A stretch of DNA of 64,000 nt from Thermoplasmata archaeon (GTDB taxonomy: Archaea > Thermoplasmatota > Thermoplasmata > Thermoplasmatales > GCA-001856825): NCBI GenBank assembly GCA_021792355.1, contig JAJYUV010000001.1, positions 233,009-297,008 of the forward strand, read 5' to 3'. Numbering within the stretch: the stretch's first letter is position 1; each line of letters opens with the position of its first letter. Of this stretch, positions 59,226 to 64,000 are shown one piece after another. A model generated the notes under the pieces. That model saw only the letters and a program-made list of their open reading frames with translations, did no database searches and had not been told where the DNA came from. A program made the translations under genes and the position numbers.

Positions 59226-60071
59226 ATGTTTAAAAACGATCTTCTCAAGGAAAAAACGGTTCTCATAACCGGGGGAGGTACTGGAATCGGTAAGAATATG
59301 GCTTCTATGTTCGGCTCTTTGGGAGCGAAGATCGCCATACTGGGTAGAAGAGAAGAAGTTCTACTCAAAACTTCTAGAGAGCTTGAGGCTGAGGGAATAA
59401 AAGTTTCAGCTCACAAATGTGATGTGAGATCACCTGAACAAATAGCGGAGACGGTAGAATTCCTTGAAACGGAGTTGGGTCCAATAAACGTTTTGGTAAA
59501 TAATGCTGCCGGAAATTTTGCATCGCCAATTGAAAAATTATCTCCGCACGCTATTGATTCTGTTCTGAACATTGTACTGCACGGTACTCTCTATATGACT
59601 CTGGAATTAGGAAAGAGATGGATCAAACGGAAACAGGAGGGTGTGGTCCTCAACATTGTTACTCCATATGCTTGGACTGGGTCCGCATATGTAGTTCCGT
59701 CAGCAGCTGCAAAGGCGGGGGTTCTTGCAGTGGTGAGATCTCTTGCTGTTGAATGGGCAAAATATGGCATCAGACACGTCGCAATCGCGCCAGGAATATT
59801 TCCTACGGAAGCAACACAAAGGAATTTATTTCCACTTCCAGGGATGGAAGAAGCGCTTAAAAAAAGAGTCCCTCTCGGAAGAACAGGAAAGATCGATGAA
59901 ATTTCCAATCTTGCTTCTTTCCTAATATCCGATGAGGCTTCATTCATAAATGGAGAAGTTGTTACGATAGATGGAGGAGAATGGCTCAAAGGTGCGGGAG
60001 AATTTAACGACCTCTCAGTATTGACAGATGAACAGTGGGACTTGATGAAGGAGTTGTCTAAGTCAAAATGA
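59226..60071 (+). CDS. short-chain dehydrogenase, 2,4-dienoyl-CoA reductase-like
   Basis: A 281-aa SDR. TVLITGGGTGIGKNMASMFG is the cofactor loop, and LVNNAAGNFASPIEKLS is the motif typical of peroxisomal-type dienoyl-CoA reductases. The usual catalytic Tyr is shifted: after VTPYAWTGSAYVVPSAAAKAG the YxxxK becomes PSAAAK, as in the dienoyl reductase subgroup, where the Tyr is absent and Lys is kept. Probably acts on acyl-CoA with NADPH. ATG 59226 is preferred over TTG 59223. Confidence 0.8.
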   Translation: MFKNDLLKEKTVLITGGGTGIGKNMASMFGSLGAKIAILGRREEVLLKTSRELEAEGIKVSAHKCDVRSPEQIAETVEFLETELGPINVLVNNAAGNFASPIEKLSPHAIDSVLNIVLHGTLYMTLELGKRWIKRKQEGVVLNIVTPYAWTGSAYVVPSAAAKAGVLAVVRSLAVEWAKYGIRHVAIAPGIFPTEATQRNLFPLPGMEEALKKRVPLGRTGKIDEISNLASFLISDEASFINGEVVTIDGGEWLKGAGEFNDLSVLTDEQWDLMKELSKSK

Positions 60072-60316
60072 ATTATGCTTGTTCCGGGTTCAGCTGCCTG
60101 TAAATGAGGAAGTTTTATGACTCTATCTACACGGATCACGGTCTGGAGGATATTGATCTGCTATCCTGAAAACTGTAACACTTTTCCTCATTTTTCATTT
60201 GTTTTCACTCTTTGTCTCAAAGTGCCATGAACGTTCCATGACTCCCCCTAGGTAACATACCATTTAGTGACTTCTTCTTAAATCATCCAGTAGTAAGATT
60301 ACTTTTCTGCTAGAAC

Positions 60317-61108
60317 TTAAAGATTAGCGCATGCCTCGATAGATATTCTGATCAAACCCTCCCGGATAGAACCACGACCTGGCCATTCTCTTCTATCCCA
60401 CTTGTCACCACTTACGTCATCTCCAGCATACAGAACTTCGGCTCGTATAACGTTCCTGAATTTGGCGACTGCAAATAAGGCAGATGCCTCCATCTCAACT
60501 GTGAGACACCCCTCCATTTTCCTTAACTTTATCTTCTTTTTTGTTTCCCTGAAGAAACTGTCAGTGGTCCAGGTCTTGGTCAATAGATAGCTGATTCCCC
60601 TCGCCTTCATAGTTCTTTCAAGCGATTCTACGCATTCTGGGTTTGCCCCTACTTCTCTCCCCGGTGGAAGATAATGATATGAAGTACCCTCATCACGTAT
60701 CGCGGCCACAGGAATAATGAGATGCCCTCTAGCAATTCTTTTGTCCAGCTCACCTGCTCCTCCACAGACGATGAATTTCCTAGCACCCCGGGCGATAAGT
60801 TCATCCATAAATCCAGCAGAAAGTGGTGCTCCCACGCCAGGATGAACAACTGCCACCTCTACCTGACCGTTTCTTGTCTTATAGATTGGATTAGGACCAT
60901 TTTCACTTGTCAGGTAATCGATAATTTCTAATTCTCCTCTCGCGTGCATGTCAGTAAGCACGTCGTTAAAGAAGCTCATTACACATCTCTCAGGAATTTG
61001 TGGTAGATCGGGGTCATGATCAGTCTCGATCATGCCATCTTCAGGATCAAATTCCAAGATTGGGTAATTCTTTCTTAGGGACTTCTCCTTTATTTTAATC
61101 GATTTCAT
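60317..61108 (-). CDS. udp: nucleoside phosphorylase, uridine phosphorylase-like
   Basis: A 263-aa PNP/UDP-family enzyme for nucleoside salvage. VVHPGVGAPLSAGFMDELI and FIVCGGAGELDKRIARGHLI bind phosphate/ribose, and GCLTVEMEASALFAVAKFR is the family signature with the ribose-binding Glu-Met-Glu. Substrate specificity (uridine, adenosine or methylthioadenosine) cannot be fixed. TATA-like ATTTTTAATAG about 26 nt upstream. Confidence 0.88.
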   Translation of the reverse strand: MKSIKIKEKSLRKNYPILEFDPEDGMIETDHDPDLPQIPERCVMSFFNDVLTDMHARGELEIIDYLTSENGPNPIYKTRNGQVEVAVVHPGVGAPLSAGFMDELIARGARKFIVCGGAGELDKRIARGHLIIPVAAIRDEGTSYHYLPPGREVGANPECVESLERTMKARGISYLLTKTWTTDSFFRETKKKIKLRKMEGCLTVEMEASALFAVAKFRNVIRAEVLYAGDDVSGDKWDRREWPGRGSIREGLIRISIEACANL

Positions 61109-61219
61109 GGGCGTATCTTCATAAGCCCTCAGCTATTAAAAATGTTAACGTAGTACCGTTCCAGTCCTACGAGGGAGCAGATCAATATCATATCTAATGC
61201 TTCGCGGTTTCAACAGCTC

Positions 61220-62014
61220 TTAGTATTTGCAAAGTTCACGCTTTAAATATGAAAATACCTCATCATTGGAAGGTAAGTCGCGGACCAAATAGTCTAGTTC
61301 AGACTTCCACTTCCTTTTTATGTTCATTGCATCTAATTTATGACAAATTACATTTTCATCAAAAATTTCGTCTCTTAAAAGTGCCTTTTTTCTGGCGATT
61401 TCTCTGTCGTAAGCAACACTCCTAAGTGAAAGTATGTAATAAAGGTCGTAAACATCCCTCATCTTTTCCCTTTCAAGCAGTGCCAATATCTTTTCTGCGA
61501 GTACTTCTTCAATCTTCATAACAGGGACTGAAAAAGTAGTGATATCTGCATAAACGGGGGAGATGTATCTTAAATCTGGCTCTAGAATGACGTCGCGCCT
61601 GGTGCTTATGTCAATATCGATGTTTTGGAGATGCCCTAATCTGTTATTTAGTGGTCCCCTTACAGAAATCTCATAATTTATTCCGATCGTCTTATTTCCA
61701 ACGGTGTTACCTCTGTGCTCCGTTTTAACAATTTCGTATTGTCTATCTAGATTGTCCAGACACTTGTTCATCTTTTCATAAATGGAGTGTCTTTCCTTGG
61801 GTTCCCACGATCCGGTATATGAGAAATCCAAGTCCTCGGAAAACCTGTTAAGACTATGGAACAACTTCAGCGCCGTACCTCCTTTGAAGACAAGTTCTAC
61901 AGAAAAAACCGAATAGATCTCCCGAAGGAGTAAAACAAGAAGGTAATCCTTTTCGAGTTGCCTAATATCCCTAAAGTCAGTAGAGTGTTTTAGGAGCTCA
62001 TATTCGTCTATCAT
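61220..62014 (-). CDS. abiEii: AbiEii-type nucleotidyltransferase toxin
   Basis: A 264-aa protein from ATG 62014. FKGGTALKLFHSLNRFSEDL contains the GGT-x-L-K and S-x-D-x-D nucleotidyltransferase motifs of AbiEii (DUF1814). DIDISTRRDVI and LAEKILALLEREKMRDVYDL are further conserved parts. It overlaps the antitoxin stop as ATGA. In type IV systems this enzyme halts growth during phage infection by modifying tRNA or nucleotides. Confidence 0.88.
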   Translation of the reverse strand: MIDEYELLKHSTDFRDIRQLEKDYLLVLLLREIYSVFSVELVFKGGTALKLFHSLNRFSEDLDFSYTGSWEPKERHSIYEKMNKCLDNLDRQYEIVKTEHRGNTVGNKTIGINYEISVRGPLNNRLGHLQNIDIDISTRRDVILEPDLRYISPVYADITTFSVPVMKIEEVLAEKILALLEREKMRDVYDLYYILSLRSVAYDREIARKKALLRDEIFDENVICHKLDAMNIKRKWKSELDYLVRDLPSNDEVFSYLKRELCKY

Positions 62015-62643
62015 AATAGCTCCCTCTGAAAAACTCTGTCGGGAAGTTCGTTCGAAGTGAACAGTTTGGAACAAACCTTGAGTAGAGACCTTGATCTCAT
62101 TCTAATAGCATAGTTCTCAAAGAGTCTCTTGTCAATTTTCTTCCCTCTGACTGCAGCAGAAAAGGCATCTTCAACGTAGCTTAGCGGTGGAGTTCCAAAA
62201 TAAATGGAGTCCAATATCGTCTTCTCAATGGTTGCTACATAGGAGTTCCTTACCTTAGTATAGCCAAAGAACTTGTCCCTAGCAATGGTTCGAAATTCTA
62301 TCGAAACTCCATCCAGCTGTACCTCTCTATGCCGCTTTATAGATATGATCGAATACCTATCGACAATTTGATTGGTCAAAGCGTGAAACTGCATTGCAGC
62401 AAATAGGCTTACGTATGATGGAAAAACAATTTGAGATGCGATTTCAAAAATATCGAGACCTTTGTTACTCCTGATATAAAATTTTCCTCGTTCAATTCTT
62501 CTAACTCTATTACTTGATGAAAGAATCTTTGAGACATAATTTCTAGGCTTGTTCATTATCTTGACTGCATCATGTATGGTGAAAAACGTTTTTTCACCCT
62601 GCATTAACTTATCTAATACGTCCTGCGTTTTGAGATAGGACAT
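62011..62643 (-). CDS. abiEi: AbiEi-type antitoxin / transcriptional regulator
   Basis: About 210 residues. The N-terminus is a winged helix (TFFTIHDAVKIMNKPRNYVS with RIERGKFYIRS), and the rest matches the AbiEi antitoxin domain (FPSYVSLFAAMQFHALTNQI, VATIEKTILDSIYFG). ATG 62643 is chosen over TTG 62649, with a TATA-like box about 26 nt upstream. It would repress the operon and neutralise the nucleotidyltransferase. Confidence 0.85.
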   Translation of the reverse strand: MSYLKTQDVLDKLMQGEKTFFTIHDAVKIMNKPRNYVSKILSSSNRVRRIERGKFYIRSNKGLDIFEIASQIVFPSYVSLFAAMQFHALTNQIVDRYSIISIKRHREVQLDGVSIEFRTIARDKFFGYTKVRNSYVATIEKTILDSIYFGTPPLSYVEDAFSAAVRGKKIDKRLFENYAIRMRSRSLLKVCSKLFTSNELPDRVFQRELL

Positions 62644-64000
62644 CAACAAGTAATGTGTTTGTAGATTATTAGTTTTATGTCACAGAATAACCACTAATTT
62701 GGTGATAACGTAACACCCTTTCTTGTGACGACATGCCCACCAATAAAATCACCCAAGAGCCAAGTCTTTCAAAACAGATTAGCGCACAACACATCTGGAA
62801 TTACCATGAAAACTATTGAATTCGAAAAAGAACATCATTATACCAAAATAACCTTAAAGGAAGAACAATCGAATTGATCTTACAGAGAAAAGAAGGGCTA
62901 TTGAAAATCGCCATTATGCAGAAACGTTACCACAACTAAACTAGAATCATCTAGCGAACGGATATCTATCATTGGATCCAGTTCGACGTGAACAGTTAGG
63001 GTTCAAGCTAGATCTTTGGACAGTTCATTTATAACTCCTCAGACCTAAGCTAAAAATAACGTTCTCAAACCAGAAGAAGAATGCAAATTTTCCAGCACTA
63101 GGGCCACGGAATTAAAGTGAACATGTGAGAAAATATCCATAATTGTCCAAAACTTGCAAACTTAGCATTTTTTTATTATTTAAATATAATATGTATATCT
63201 TATTATACGAAGAACTAAATGGATTATTCAGTAATTGAACTAACATAACTCTAATAATTAAGTAGCTGGAGGTCTAAATTCACTAACTTGGCAATTACAA
63301 CCAAGATCTTGAGGAATCTTTTTGGTTGCATTCTTTCGTATATCCTGTCCCGTTCTTTTCGTAGATTTGCAAAATGAAATCTAGAACAACTTATTTGTCA
63401 AAATATAGTTTAGATCGTTTCAACGGCATCAATAATTTGATTGCGTCACACGTAGTTGTTTCAGCAGTTTCATTTCCTTTTAACGCCTTCTCGGCGATTG
63501 GGGCATTTCAAATATGTCTCTGATTCGTTGGTCAGTTTTGTGAAGTACCTTTTAGTGAGCCACGTCAATTGATCTGGTCTAAGCTAGGTACTGATGGAGG
63601 TTAAATCAGCACACATATGCTTTTTCGGATCAAGCTGCATTCCGTTTACAGAACTTTAGTTGCCCTCTTCGTGGTCCCTCGACTTCCCTCAGCCTATGAA
63701 TAAATGATTCTATACAGAGGGTACAACAACTGCAACCCTCTTAACATTTTAAAAATTCACTGGCTTCAGTAGATAAAGAACCAAGAATACGTTTTATTAT
63801 AACTTCGTCGCTCAGGCGATTTTAAAATAGCGATAGAATAATTTAGTCCGAGTTTTAGTGTCCAGACGTGGACGTATAACTGTGGTTATACGTCATCATT
63901 AGAGGTCGAGCTCTAAAGTAATGGAATATTATTGACTAAATAATTTATTTAATTTAACTCTGATTTCTAAATGAATACACCTTCGAAACTAGAAGGGGTC
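62644..64000. other. gene-poor AT-rich window end
   Basis: About 1.36 kb beyond the AbiE operon. All frames are broken by stops at short intervals and I cannot find transposase, tRNA or phage motifs. The base composition is visibly more AT-rich than the rest. It may be degenerate accessory DNA next to a defence module. Confidence 0.5.
63871..63894. repeat. perfect 10-bp inverted repeat with TGTG loop
   Basis: GACGTATAAC and GTTATACGTC flank TGTG, forming a strong hairpin. It could be a terminator for a gene beyond the window, or the end hairpin of a degraded mobile element. No adjoining gene decides between these. Confidence 0.6.

Noticed and set aside
62650..64000. Transposase or tRNA attachment site in the terminal tract
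   Set aside because: No frame of useful length, no transposase motif and no tRNA T-loop pattern could be found; only one hairpin stands out.
1..64000. CRISPR array
   Set aside because: No regularly spaced direct repeats were seen in any intergenic region.

Overview
The window looks like a chromosomal segment of a euryarchaeon, most plausibly of the Thermoplasmatota (Thermoplasmatales-like). The informational genes are archaeal: PriS, S17e, Alba, archaeosine TGT, aIF2-beta, SecE, Spt5, L11, L1, P0, P1/L12 and FtsZ. A TATA-like box lies about 25-27 nt upstream of many start codons, indicating widespread leaderless transcription, while internal operon genes often carry a GGAGGTGAT-type Shine-Dalgarno. 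A sulfocyanin-like copper protein and a CopA/TRASH/YHS copper locus fit an acidophile of metal-rich settings. The lineage call is inference; no rRNA gene is present to confirm it.

Layout. 0.1-13.3 kb is a molybdenum/tungsten island: mobA-like, a three-gene formate dehydrogenase, a tungsten aldehyde:ferredoxin oxidoreductase, a tungstate/molybdate ABC transporter (wtpABC type), two tandem moeA genes (the second with a fused binding-protein domain), moaB and moaC. 13.4-18.8 kb holds an ArsA-like ATPase, an amino-acid permease with a small membrane partner, and an MFS phosphate-type transporter fused to a DUF47/PhoU-like domain. 18.8-27.5 kb is housekeeping: purSLQ, priS, rps17e, tgtA and alba. 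27.7-33.2 kb holds an RHH-phosphodiesterase-APS kinase operon, Sua5, a nitrilase and an ABC-2-like membrane protein.

33.3-43.3 kb is the most interesting stretch. It has a tandem ribbon-helix-helix gene translationally coupled to a short divergent FtsZ-like GTPase, then aIF2-beta/PIN/riboflavin kinase, pyrBI divergent from an asparaginase through one palindromic TATA box, and the canonical ftsZ-secE-spt5-rpl11-rpl1-rplP0-rpl12 block. The spt5 gene has an extra N-terminal domain, and a candidate autoregulatory hairpin precedes rpl1.

43.3-52.6 kb is a surface-glycan region: MFS exporter, a second phosphodiesterase, two glycosyltransferases, a secreted protein and the dTDP-rhamnose genes rmlA, D, C, B. 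52.6-58.6 kb contains the copper locus. 58.6-64 kb holds an SDR, a nucleoside phosphorylase, an AbiE toxin-antitoxin pair and a gene-poor AT-rich tail. No tRNA, rRNA, CRISPR array or intact insertion sequence was recognised.

Several genes have no ATG/GTG/TTG where their conserved N-termini should begin (near 3646, 27228, 44535 and 54220). These are either non-standard initiation codons or sequence errors, and are flagged individually.
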